Shown: piece after piece, positions 51,202 to 59,505 of the stretch | Layout of the letters: each line of letters opens with the position of its first letter | Position numbering within the stretch: position 1 is the first letter of the stretch | Assembly (NCBI GenBank): GCA_963819715.1 | Contig: CAWFXE010000003.1 | Span: 1-64,000 of the forward strand | Reading direction: 5' to 3' | Length of the DNA: 64,000 bases | Origin: DASUPK01 sp963819715 | GTDB lineage: Bacteria; Actinomycetota; Thermoleophilia; Solirubrobacterales; 70-9 | Translations under genes and position numbers: made by a program | The notes under the pieces: generated by a model | What the model was told of the DNA's origin: nothing | The model's database searches: none | What the model saw: the letters and a program-made list of their open reading frames with translations, nothing else

Positions 51202-51289
51202 CGGACGCAGCATGGTAGCGATGGGACAGCGCATGCACGGAACCCGACCGGCACACAGCACGGGCATTCTTTGACACGCTCCTTACGAC

Positions 51290-52429
51290 GTGTCTCGTCA
51301 AGGCAAGGGCATTGAGAGCACGCGGACGGGCGCAGTAGCTGCCGGCCAGGAGATCGCGGATCTCCTCGGCGACATGATCTCGGCGCACGCGCCGGACGGC
51401 ACCTTTCGCTACGTCTCGGCCGCCTCGAGGGACCTGCTCGGGTACGAGCCGGAAGAGCTGATCGGAACCTCCGGCCGCGATCACATCCACCCCGAGGATG
51501 CCGAGAAGGTCTCGATGGCTCATCAGAGCGCGCTGGGCAGCGCTCCGCTCACCATCGCCTACAGGTTCCGCCGCAAGGACAGCCAGTACGTCTGGGTGGA
51601 GACGATCACGAACGTCGTGGCCGAGGAGGGAACCGGCGAGGTCAAGGAGATCGTCTGCTCCACCAGAGCTCTGGCCCACCGCCGCGACATCGAGCACCTG
51701 ACGACCGACGAGTACCAACAGGCGATGGGGCGCATCCAGAAGGTCCTCGACGAAGAGGCGATCACGCCGGTCTATCAGCCCATATTCGACCTCACGGACC
51801 ACAGGGTGATCGCGTGCGAAGCCCTTGCCAGGTTCCCCATCTACCCCGAACGCAGGCCGGATCGCTGGTTCTCCGAGGCGTGGGAGATCGGCCTGGGAGT
51901 TCAGCTGGAGCTGCTCGCCGTCCGGGCCGCCGCCGCCGCGCTCCCCAAGCTCCCGGACGGGATCCGCCTGACGATCAACGCCTCGCCGCCAACCGTGGCC
52001 TCCGACGCCTTCCTGCCCGCCGTCGGCTCCGCGGACCGCGTGACGGTCGAGCTCACCGAGCATCTTCAGATCCGCGACTACGGGAGCTTCGCGGACGCGA
52101 TCCTCCCCATGCGCCAAGCGGGCGGCCAGATCGCGATCGACGACTTCGGCGCGGGCTACGCCAGCCTCCGGCACATCCTCCGGCTGCGACCCGAGTGGAT
52201 CAAGCTCGACATCAGCCTGACCGAGCGGATCGGCGAGGACCCGGTCGCGCACGCCATGGCGTCGGCGCTCGCCTCGTTTGGTGAGGAGGTCGGGCTCCGG
52301 CTGATCGCCGAGGGAATAGAGACCGATGAGGAGCTCGAGGCGCTCACGGACCTGGGCTTCCGCTACGGGCAGGGCTTCTACTTCGGCGTGCCCGAGCCGC
52401 TCGACGAAATGCTCGCGCGAATCGGCTAG
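51290..52429 (+). CDS. PAS-EAL cyclic-di-GMP phosphodiesterase
   Basis: A 379-residue protein. Residues 20-135 form a PAS fold (MISAHAPDGTFRYVSAASRD, LLGYEPEELIGTSGRDHIHP, FRRKDSQYVWVETITNVVAE). Residues 150-379 form an EAL domain with EALARF, LTINASP, VTVELTEH, IAIDDFGAGYASL, IKLDISL, AEGIET and YGQGFYFG, i.e. all key catalytic positions. There is no GGDEF domain or membrane segment. It should degrade c-di-GMP in response to a PAS signal. GTG start. It overlaps the convergent beta-propeller gene by 4 bases. Confidence 0.92.
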   Translation: MSRQGKGIESTRTGAVAAGQEIADLLGDMISAHAPDGTFRYVSAASRDLLGYEPEELIGTSGRDHIHPEDAEKVSMAHQSALGSAPLTIAYRFRRKDSQYVWVETITNVVAEEGTGEVKEIVCSTRALAHRRDIEHLTTDEYQQAMGRIQKVLDEEAITPVYQPIFDLTDHRVIACEALARFPIYPERRPDRWFSEAWEIGLGVQLELLAVRAAAAALPKLPDGIRLTINASPPTVASDAFLPAVGSADRVTVELTEHLQIRDYGSFADAILPMRQAGGQIAIDDFGAGYASLRHILRLRPEWIKLDISLTERIGEDPVAHAMASALASFGEEVGLRLIAEGIETDEELEALTDLGFRYGQGFYFGVPEPLDEMLARIG

Positions 52430-53876
52430 CGCTTCTTCTTCCTCTTCTTCTTGCAGCTCTTCTTTGCACTCGCCCCGCGGTGCTTCTTCTTCTTCTTCTT
52501 CGTCTTCTTGCACTTCTTCTGCGGGGTAGCCGTGGTAGCCGTGGTAGCCGTGGTCGCCGGCGTGGCGGCTGCGGCGGGATCGCCGAGCAGTCGCGTGACG
52601 GCGTAGTCGGTCGTGCCGCCCGCGGGGCCGGTCTCCCCGACGAGGACGATCTTGCCGTCCGGTTGCAGCGCCATCCCGTGGACGACGTCGATCCCCGTGA
52701 AGTTGACCGTCGACTTCCCCCCGATACCGAAGCTCGGATCGAGGGCGCCGTTCGGCATCAGCCTCGCGACGGCGAACCCGTCGCCGTCGGTGCCGGCGAC
52801 CAGGATCTTGCCGTCGGGTTGCAGCGCCATCGCATTGGCGACGTCGTTCCCGCCGAAGTCAATTGCGACCTGACCGTTGCCGTTTGGGCCGAAGCTCGGA
52901 TCGTAGGATCCGCCGGTCCCGACCCGTCCAACGCCGAAGTTCCCACCACCGGGACCAGCAACCAGGATCTTGCCGTCGGGTTGGACAGCCATCGCGTTGG
53001 CGCCCTGCGGCAGTTCGCCGGGTCCGCTCTCTGAGCGGCCGGCGTTGCCGAAGCCCGCCGTCGGTGCGCCGGTCGAATCCAGGCTCACGATCGCGAACCT
53101 CGAATCCGTAGATCCGGCGGCGATGATGTTCGACCCCGACAGCGCCACCGAGGTCGCGCCATCAACCCCGCCCGTGAAGTCCACCCGCTTTCGGCCATTG
53201 AGATCGAAGCTGTTGTCGAACACTCCCGTCGACGTGACTCGCGCCAGGGCAAACTGGTTGTCGCTGAAGCCGGCCGTGACGACGCTCCCGTCGGGCTGCC
53301 GAACCAGGTCATTGGCGAAGTCTGTCCCCACACCATTGCCGTCGACGCCGGCAAAATCGAAAGACGGATGACCGGTGCCACCGAACGAAGTGTCGTAGCC
53401 CCCCGTCGTCGTCAGGCGGTCAACGATGACGTTCGCGCCCATTGACCCGGTGGTGCCGGCGAGGAGCAGCTTCCCGTCGGGTTGAAGCGCGAGCCCACTG
53501 GCGCCGTGTTCCGGGTCGTCGGCGAAGGAGAACACCGCGCCCCCGGGCCCGGGCGTGCCGCTGGGCGGCAGGCCGAGGACGACCCACCCAAAGTCCTTGA
53601 CCGTGGGCGCGTCGAACACGAAGGTCGATCCGCCTATCAGGATCTCGCCGTCGGGCCGGATGACCACGTCCCTGGCTACGTCCGTGCTGGAGACCCCGGT
53701 GTCGATCTGGAAATTCTGAGTGAACTTGCCGTTGGTCGAGAACGAGGTGTCCAGATCACCCGCGGCGGCGGATGCCCAGGCAGCCGTCAGGAGGTAGAGC
53801 GCAATCGCGATAGCCGCGGTACAGGCATACGGCCAGGCTCGTTGCCGCCGACGGATGGCTACCGCGCTCGATTCAT
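52426..53876 (-). CDS. Secreted delta-60-repeat beta-propeller protein with Lys/Cys-rich tail, start disrupted
   Basis: Repeats of the form MALQPDGKILVAGTDGDGFA and NGALDPSFGIGGKSTVNFTG occur about six times, the delta-60 repeat expected to fold as a beta-propeller. The protein ends in Ala-Thr repeats and a tail of lysines with cysteines (QKKCKKTKKKKKK and on). The first canonical start (GTG 53667) omits an obvious signal peptide coded upstream (RAWPYACTAAIAIALYLLTA, then ASAAAGDLDTSF). An ATG at 53876 reads MNRAR and then stops at TAG; one missing base would join it to the signal peptide, so an indel is likely there. Confidence 0.75.
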
Positions 53877-53913
53877 TGCGCCGAGCGTACTCGGCTCCGA
53901 GCCAGCGGCCGTG

Positions 53914-54405
53914 TCAGTCCAAGAGTTCGCGCGCGAGCAGCGACATCCGCATCGCCACCACCGCCGCCCCGCGACCCTGGTCGCGCTTGCCGCCGCCGGA
54001 TCGAGCGAGCGCCTGATCCATGTTCTCCGCGGTGATCACGCCGAAGGCGCAGGGGACGCCGGCGTCGAGCTGAACGCGCTGCGTGCCCGCCGCGACCTCG
54101 TTGCAGACGTGGTCGTAGTGGCTCGTCTCGCCCCTGATGACCACCCCGAGACAGGCGACGCCGGCGAACCGCCCCGAGTCGGCGCAGAGCTTGGCAGCGA
54201 ACGGGAGCTCGAAGGAGCCGGGCACGCGGTATGTGTGGACCGATGCCTCGCTGACCTCCCCGAGATCGAAGCCCTCGGCCGCTCCGTTCAGGAGCCGCTC
54301 GGCGATGTCCTCGTAGAAGGTCGCGACGCAGACGGCGAACTCCATGCGAGAGAGCGCCTCGCGCTCCTCGTCGCTGAAGTGCTCGAAGGAGCTCTGCTCA
54401 GTCAC
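53914..54405 (-). CDS. ribH: 6,7-dimethyl-8-ribityllumazine synthase
   Basis: A 163-residue lumazine synthase: FAVCVATFYEDIAERLLNGA, VPGSFELPFAAKLCADSG, VACLGVVIRGETSHYDHVCN (with the catalytic His region) and GVITAENMDQALARSGGG. It ends the minus-strand ribD-ribE-ribBA-ribH operon; its ATG region overlaps the ribBA stop by 8 bases. Confidence 0.95.
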   Translation of the reverse strand: MTEQSSFEHFSDEEREALSRMEFAVCVATFYEDIAERLLNGAAEGFDLGEVSEASVHTYRVPGSFELPFAAKLCADSGRFAGVACLGVVIRGETSHYDHVCNEVAAGTQRVQLDAGVPCAFGVITAENMDQALARSGGGKRDQGRGAAVVAMRMSLLARELLD

Positions 54406-55738
54406 CGGGCGGGTAGTCCGTGGAGCCGGCTTCCTCGCGGCGGTTCTCCTCGTCCTTGCGGTGCTCCTCGTAGAGCAGCTGCTCGTCCAGCGGCAGGCCC
54501 TGGTGATGAAGCGCGTGTCCCATCTTGTCGCGCTTGGCGTTCAGGTAGGCCTCGTTGTGCGGGTTGGGCACGGCCTGGATCGGCACCTGGTCGGTGACGG
54601 AGAGCCCGTAGCCCTCGAGTCCGAGGATCTTCTTCGGGTTGTTGGTGAGGATGCGGATGCTCGACAGCCCCAGGTCGACCAGGATCTGGGCGCCGATGCC
54701 GTAATCGCGCAGGTCGGCAGGCAGGCCGAGCTTGAGGTTGGCGTCGACCGTGTCGAGGCCCTCCTCCTGGAGCTTGTAGGCGCGCAGCTTGTTGAGCAGG
54801 CCGATGCCGCGGCCCTCCTGGGATAGGTAGAGCAGCACGCCCCTCCCCTCCTGCTCGATCGTCGCCAGCGCCGCTTCCAGCTGCTCGCCGCAGTCGCAGC
54901 GCAGCGAGTGGAAGACGTCGCCGGTGAGGCACTCGGAGTGCACGCGGACGAGCACGTCCTCCTGGCCGGCGACCTCCCCCTTGACCATCGCGACGTGGTG
55001 CTTGTCGTCTATCAGCGAGCGATAGCCGACGGCGCTGAACTCGCCGAACTTGGTCGGCAGCTTGGTTGCGACGATCCGCTCGACCAGCTTCTCGGTCCGC
55101 CGCCGGTAGGCGATCAGGTCAGCGACGGTGATCATCTTCAGGTCGTGCGTCTCGCAATAGCCGACCAGGTCCGGGATCCGGGCCATCGTCCCGTCCTCGT
55201 TCATGATCTCGCAGATCACGCCCGCCGGGATGAGGCCGGCCATGCGGGCCAGATCCACGGCGCCCTCGGTGTGGCCGGTGCGTTCCAGGACGCCGCCCTC
55301 CTTCGCCTTCAGCGGGAAGACGTGGCCGGGCTGGACCAGGTCATCCGGGCCCGAGTGCGGGTCGATCGCGACCTGGATCGTGCGCGCGCGGTCCGCGGCC
55401 GAGATCCCGGTGGTGACGCCCTCCCGGGCCTCGACCGAGACGGTGAAGGCGGTCTCGAGCGGCGCCTCGTTCTTGGCGGCCATCAGGTTCAGGCCGAGCT
55501 CCTGGCAGCGCTCGTCGGTGAGGGCGAGGCAGATGAGGCCACGGCCGTGGGTCGCCATGAAGTTGACCGCCTCGGGCGTCGCGAACTGCGCCGCCATGAC
55601 CAGGTCGCCCTCGTTCTCGCGGCCCTCGTCGTCGCAGACGACGATCATCCGGCCGCGGCGAATGTCTTCGATCGCCTCCTCGATGGTGGCGAAGGGCGAG
55701 TCGGTCCTGGTCTCGGTCTGTTCGGTGCTCTCTGCCAT
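54398..55738 (-). CDS. ribBA: Bifunctional DHBP synthase / GTP cyclohydrolase II
   Basis: A 446-residue fusion. RibB domain: EEAIEDIRRGRMIVVCDDEG, RENEGDLVMAAQFATPEAVN, GRTHTEG-type GHTEGAVDLARMAGL. RibA domain: VRVHSECLTGDVFHSLRCDC (zinc cysteines), LLYLSQEGRGIGLLNKLRAY and LTNNPKKILGLEGYGL. It supplies both precursors of riboflavin. It starts one base after the ribE end. Confidence 0.96.
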   Translation of the reverse strand: MAESTEQTETRTDSPFATIEEAIEDIRRGRMIVVCDDEGRENEGDLVMAAQFATPEAVNFMATHGRGLICLALTDERCQELGLNLMAAKNEAPLETAFTVSVEAREGVTTGISAADRARTIQVAIDPHSGPDDLVQPGHVFPLKAKEGGVLERTGHTEGAVDLARMAGLIPAGVICEIMNEDGTMARIPDLVGYCETHDLKMITVADLIAYRRRTEKLVERIVATKLPTKFGEFSAVGYRSLIDDKHHVAMVKGEVAGQEDVLVRVHSECLTGDVFHSLRCDCGEQLEAALATIEQEGRGVLLYLSQEGRGIGLLNKLRAYKLQEEGLDTVDANLKLGLPADLRDYGIGAQILVDLGLSSIRILTNNPKKILGLEGYGLSVTDQVPIQAVPNPHNEAYLNAKRDKMGHALHHQGLPLDEQLLYEEHRKDEENRREEAGSTDYPPGD

Positions 55739-56341
55739 TCAGTGCTCCTTGGTCGTTAAGGGTGACAGCTGCCGCTGGACGTACCGGGCGAGGACGTCGC
55801 ATTCGACGTTGAGACGGTCACCCGGCGTTGCCGTGCCCAGGGTGGTGCGCTCCAGTGTCTCTGGGATCAGGGAGACCTCCAGGACGGATCCCGTCAGGTC
55901 CGCGATCGTCAGGCTGACCCCCTCGATCGCAATCGAGCCACGCTCGACGACGTAGGGCAGGAGCTCGTCCGGGAGCTCCAGCCGCACGCGTTTGGCGAAG
56001 CCATCGGCGGAGACGTCCGTGACCGCCGCGGTCCCGTCGACGTGGCCTTGGACGACGTGGCCGCCCAGGCGATCGGCGGCTCGGAGAGGAAGCTCGAGGT
56101 TGACACGCGAGGATGCCTCCAGGCTGCCCAGCGTGGTCAGCGACAGGGTCTGATGCATGACGTCGGCCTCGAAGGCGCTGTCTCCGGCCGCGGTGGCGGT
56201 CAGGCAGGCGCCGTTGACCGCGACGGAGTCGCCCTCGGAAAGCTCGGAGGCGAGCTCGGCGGCGATCCGCAGCCGGGCACCTTCGTCGGTTCGATCGACC
56301 GAATCGACCTGCCCAAGCTCAGTGACGATCCCGGTGAACAT
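55739..56341 (-). CDS. ribE: Riboflavin synthase alpha chain
   Basis: A 200-residue protein with two lumazine-binding repeats: MFTGIVTELGQVDSVDRTDE, GDSVAVNGACLTATA, then LGGHVVQGHVDGTAAVTDVS and GSIAIEGVSLTIADLTGSVL, ending with GDRLNVECDVLARYVQRQL. The ATG at 56341 gives the universal MFTGIV start. It lies 7 bases after ribD. Confidence 0.95.
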   Translation of the reverse strand: MFTGIVTELGQVDSVDRTDEGARLRIAAELASELSEGDSVAVNGACLTATAAGDSAFEADVMHQTLSLTTLGSLEASSRVNLELPLRAADRLGGHVVQGHVDGTAAVTDVSADGFAKRVRLELPDELLPYVVERGSIAIEGVSLTIADLTGSVLEVSLIPETLERTTLGTATPGDRLNVECDVLARYVQRQLSPLTTKEH

Positions 56342-56348
56342 CAGGCGC

Positions 56349-57479
56349 TCACCATTCCCGAAGCCTCGCGCGGACGAGCATGTCCTCGCCCACCTGCTCG
56401 TAGCTCGTCGCCAGCGGCCGCACCCCGTCGGCGATGCGGGCTGCGCCCTCGCCCTCGAGGACGGCGCGGGCCTGGGCGGCACCCACCAGCACCGGCGCGA
56501 TGAAGAGGCGCATCTCGTCCACCTCGCCCGCGTCGAAGAGCGCGCCGGCGAAGGTCGGGCCGCCCTCGACGAATAGGTCCTGGATGCTCCTCCGCCCCAG
56601 CTCCGCGAGGCCCGCCTCGACACGGTCGCGGTCGGTGCGGCCGGGCGCCACGATCACCTCGGCGCCCGCGTTCTCCAGCGCGTCGCGCCTGGCCGATGGC
56701 GCCTCCGGCGCGCAGACGACGATCAGCGGCGCCTCCTCGATGGAGCCGACGAGGGCCGAATCGACCGGGAGGCGGGCGCCTGAGTCGAAGACGACGCGGG
56801 CCGGCTGGCTGGCGGCGCCCTGGATCCGGGCGGTCAGGAGGGGGTCGTCGGCGAGCGCGGTGCCGATGCCGATCGCCACCGCGTCGCACTCGGCCCGCCA
56901 GCGGTGGACGAGCTCGCGGCTCTCCACGCTCGAGATCCAGCGCGAGTCCCCGGTCGGCGATGCGACCCGGCCGTCGAGCGACATCGCCGCCTTGTAGGTC
57001 ACCAGCGGGCGACCGGTCCGGGCGCGCTTGCGGAAGGGCTGGTTGAGGAGCCGAGCGGCGCTCGCCTCGGGCCCGCCGGCGAGCTCGACCTCGACCCCGC
57101 CGTCGCGGAGCATCCCCGGCCCGCGGCCCGACGCCTTCTCGGTCGGGTCCTCGGAGGCGTAAACGACCCGCGAGATACCGGCCTCCAGGATCGCCTCGGT
57201 GCAGGGCGGCTGGCGGCCCTCATGAGCGCAGGGCTCGAGCGTCACGTAGATGGCCGAGCCGGCGGGGTCCTCACCGCGACCGCGGGCGTCCTCGATCGCC
57301 GCCCGCTCGGCATGGAGCTCGCCGAGCTTGGCGTGGAATCCCTCGCCGATCACCGCGCCGTCGCGGACGATCACCGCGCCGACGAGCGGATTCGGGCTGA
57401 CCCGCCCGCGACCGCCCTCGGCGAGGTCGAGGGCGCGCCTCAGATAGGAAGCTTCCTGTTCGGTGCTGACCGCGGCGAT
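56349..57479 (-). CDS. ribD: Riboflavin biosynthesis deaminase/reductase RibD, non-canonical start
   Basis: Deaminase domain: SPNPLVGAVIVRDG, LHAERAAIEDA (HAE) and YVTLEPCAHEGRQPPCTEA (zinc cysteines). Reductase domain: RPLVTYKAAMSLDGRVASPT, GDSRWISS and LFVEGGPTFAGALFDAGEVD. The first canonical start (GTG 57374) deletes the conserved YLRRALDLAEGGRGRVSPNP. Upstream there is a perfect AAGGAGG and, 5 bases later, an in-frame ATC at 57479, with no ATG, GTG or TTG in between. That ATC gives a 376-residue protein of normal length. Either ATC is used or a base has been misread. First gene of the rib operon; no FMN riboswitch was seen. Confidence 0.88.
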   Translation of the reverse strand: MAAVSTEQEASYLRRALDLAEGGRGRVSPNPLVGAVIVRDGAVIGEGFHAKLGELHAERAAIEDARGRGEDPAGSAIYVTLEPCAHEGRQPPCTEAILEAGISRVVYASEDPTEKASGRGPGMLRDGGVEVELAGGPEASAARLLNQPFRKRARTGRPLVTYKAAMSLDGRVASPTGDSRWISSVESRELVHRWRAECDAVAIGIGTALADDPLLTARIQGAASQPARVVFDSGARLPVDSALVGSIEEAPLIVVCAPEAPSARRDALENAGAEVIVAPGRTDRDRVEAGLAELGRRSIQDLFVEGGPTFAGALFDAGEVDEMRLFIAPVLVGAAQARAVLEGEGAARIADGVRPLATSYEQVGEDMLVRARLREW

Positions 57480-57503
57480 GCTCGCCTCCTTCGGGTCGAG
57501 CTC

Positions 57504-57525
57504 GACTGATTGACTGGTCAGTCAG
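57504..57525. promoter_or_regulatory. Imperfect palindrome in the ribD/flippase divergent promoter
   Basis: CTGATTGACTGGTCAGTCAG is an approximate dyad (TGACT-GGTC-AGTCA at its centre) of the size bound by TetR-type repressors. It also contains TTGACT, a possible -35 for the plus-strand flippase. No regulator gene is adjacent. The region holds promoters for both the rib operon and the flippase. Confidence 0.3.
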
Positions 57526-57557
57526 CCAGTGATTGTACGGCAGTAGTCTCCTCCGTC

Positions 57558-59006
57558 ATGCCGAGAGTGGGGCGACGGGTGCAGGCGACGGACGAGGCGC
57601 GCAGCTACGGGCGGCGGGCCAGCCTGCTCTCGATCGGCGTCGGCATCACGGGCCTGATCACCTACCTGTACTTCGCGATCGCCTCGCACGAGCTCTCGCG
57701 CGAGCAGTACGGGCAGGTGGCGGTGCTGTGGGCGTCGGTCTTCGTCGTCGTCTCGGTGCTGCAGCGCCCCGTCGAGCAGCTCCTCTCGCGCACGGTCTCC
57801 GAGAACCTCGCCCATGGCACCCCGATCGGGCACACGGTCCGGGTGGCGGCGACCATCCAGGTCTCGGTCGCCGTGGTGTTCGACGTCATCGCCCTCGCGC
57901 TTCGCGACCCGATCCAGAACAACCTGCTGCACGGCAACTCGACCCTCTACTGGATCGGGGTCGCGTCGGTGACGGCCTACGGGGCGAGCTACTTCGCCCG
58001 AGGCTTCCTGGCGGGCAGCCACCGGCTGACGATCTATGCCCTGCTGATCATGAGCGAATCGGTGGCCCGCACCGCGTTCCCCGCGGCGGTGGCCCTGGGA
58101 ATCGCTTCAGGCCAAACAGCAGTGGCAATGGGAATAGTCGCCGCCCCCACCCTGTCGCTGATCGTCGTCCCATTCGCCTTCCTGCGGAGATTCGGCGGTG
58201 CAGCGAACGCAGGGGCGGACGTCGGTGATGCCTCCGAAGGAACTCCCGGCGAAAGCCGGCCGGAGGAGGCATCGCCGACGGCCGCCCCGCCGGGCGACGC
58301 CACCTCGGACGAATTCACGCTCGCCCGAGGCGGACGTTTCGCGGGCGGCGTCTTCCTAATCATGCTCAGCGAGCAGACGTTCATGAACGCCGGGATCATC
58401 CTGACCAACGCGTCCGCGGGGGCGGCCGCGGCGGGCTACATCTTCAACATCCTGATGATCGCCCGGGCCCCGCTTCAGCTCTTTCAGGCCGTCCAGACGA
58501 GCCTTCTCCCCCACCTCACGCGGCTGGGCTCGGAGGGCGACGAGGAGGACTTCCGCGACTCAATCCGCGTCACGATCCTGGCGATCGCGGGCTTCTCCGC
58601 GATCGTCGCCCTGGCGATGCTGGTCGCAGGTCCGCAGATCATGCAGATCGCTTTCGGCAACAAGCACGACTATCAGAGGCTGGGCCTGGTGATCGTCAGC
58701 GTCGGTATGGGCCTTTATCTGTCCGCGGCCACGCTCAACCAGGCCGCGCTGGCGAAGGGGCAGATCCGGCGAGCTTCGATCTGCTGGCTCAGCTCCGCGG
58801 TTCTGTTCGTCGTCTGGGTCGTGGTTCCGGTGGTCTCGAACGTAGTCCACCGCGTCGAGTACGGCTACCTGGGCGCCGCCACGTTGCTGTGCGCGCTGCT
58901 CTACTGGCTCTACCGCCAGCCGCTGGAGCCGAAGGAGACGCGGATCGAGCCGGGCTCGACCGAGGAACTGGAGCTGCAGCTCGCCTCTGGCGACGAGGCG
59001 GGTTAG
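57558..59006 (+). CDS. Polysaccharide flippase-like (MATE/Wzx fold) membrane protein
   Basis: A 482-residue protein with about 12 hydrophobic helices, e.g. LLSIGVGITGLITYLYFAIA, VFVVVSVLQRPVEQLLSRTV, LIIMSE-like and GLVIVSVGMGLYLSAATLNQ. The layout is that of oligosaccharide or lipid-linked flippases. A Pro/Glu/Ala-rich cytoplasmic loop (GESRPEEASPTAAPPGDATS) sits mid-protein. The ATG at 57558 is chosen over one at 57510, which lies in the promoter palindrome. Its TAG stop is the first triplet of palindromic element copy C. Confidence 0.82.
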   Translation: MPRVGRRVQATDEARSYGRRASLLSIGVGITGLITYLYFAIASHELSREQYGQVAVLWASVFVVVSVLQRPVEQLLSRTVSENLAHGTPIGHTVRVAATIQVSVAVVFDVIALALRDPIQNNLLHGNSTLYWIGVASVTAYGASYFARGFLAGSHRLTIYALLIMSESVARTAFPAAVALGIASGQTAVAMGIVAAPTLSLIVVPFAFLRRFGGAANAGADVGDASEGTPGESRPEEASPTAAPPGDATSDEFTLARGGRFAGGVFLIMLSEQTFMNAGIILTNASAGAAAAGYIFNILMIARAPLQLFQAVQTSLLPHLTRLGSEGDEEDFRDSIRVTILAIAGFSAIVALAMLVAGPQIMQIAFGNKHDYQRLGLVIVSVGMGLYLSAATLNQAALAKGQIRRASICWLSSAVLFVVWVVVPVVSNVVHRVEYGYLGAATLLCALLYWLYRQPLEPKETRIEPGSTEELELQLASGDEAG

Positions 59007-59087
59007 CGGCCACCAGGCCGCTCCACTTTGGAGCGGAGGGCGAAGCCCGCAGCGAATTACGCGGGGCGGCCGCTTGTGGCCGCGATC
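59004..59087 (+). repeat. Stop-anchored palindromic element, copy C
   Basis: The 84-bp copy begins with the flippase TAG: TAGCGGCCACCAGGCCGCT, then a CTCCACTTTGGAG hairpin, GGGC-GAA-GCCC, and closes with GTGGCCGCGATC. Compared with copies A and B the stems are conserved and most changes fall in loops. It is followed 43 bases later by a cupin gene on the same strand. Confidence 0.75.
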
Positions 59088-59130
59088 TGATGGCAAAGCC
59101 GACAAACCACCCCCGCTAGCGTTAGTGCCC

Positions 59131-59505
59131 GTGGCCTCCGACTACGCGATCAAGAACTTCGAGGACATCGAGCCCACCGGGTCCGATGGCCTCGACGGCC
59201 GTCTCTCCCGGAAGTTCCTCGACTCCACCGAGCTCGGCGTGAGTCGCTGGCGCTACGAGCCGGGCAGGCAGACGGCCGGCCATCGCCACCAGGTCCAGGA
59301 GGAGATCTACACGGTGATCAGCGGCTCGGGTCGGATCAAGTTGAACGACGAGATCATCGAGATCAAGCAGTGGGACGTGATCCGGGTCGCGCCGAATACG
59401 ACGCGCGGCTTCGAAGCGGGCCCCGACGGCCTCGAGATCATCGCCGCCGGAGGCAGCAAGCCCGACGCCGGAGACGGCGAGCTGGTCGAAGGGCACTGGG
59501 ACTAG
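59131..59505 (+). CDS. Cupin-domain protein
   Basis: A 124-residue single cupin: SRWRYEPGRQTAGHRHQVQE (HxH plus the Glu of motif 1), EIYTVISGSGRIKLNDEIIE and WDVIRVAPNTTRGFEAGPDG (motif 2). It keeps its metal ligands, unlike the cupin at 1.1 kb, and is the closest relative in the window of the cupin relic at 1.5 kb. GTG at 59131 (or 59125); no ribosome site. Converges on the channel gene with a 4-base overlap. Substrate unknown. Confidence 0.8.
   Translation: MASDYAIKNFEDIEPTGSDGLDGRLSRKFLDSTELGVSRWRYEPGRQTAGHRHQVQEEIYTVISGSGRIKLNDEIIEIKQWDVIRVAPNTTRGFEAGPDGLEIIAAGGSKPDAGDGELVEGHWD

Noticed and set aside
51271..51276. TTGACA as a -35 box for the PAS-EAL gene
   Set aside because: It is only 14 bases before the GTG start, so a matching -10 would fall inside the coding region.
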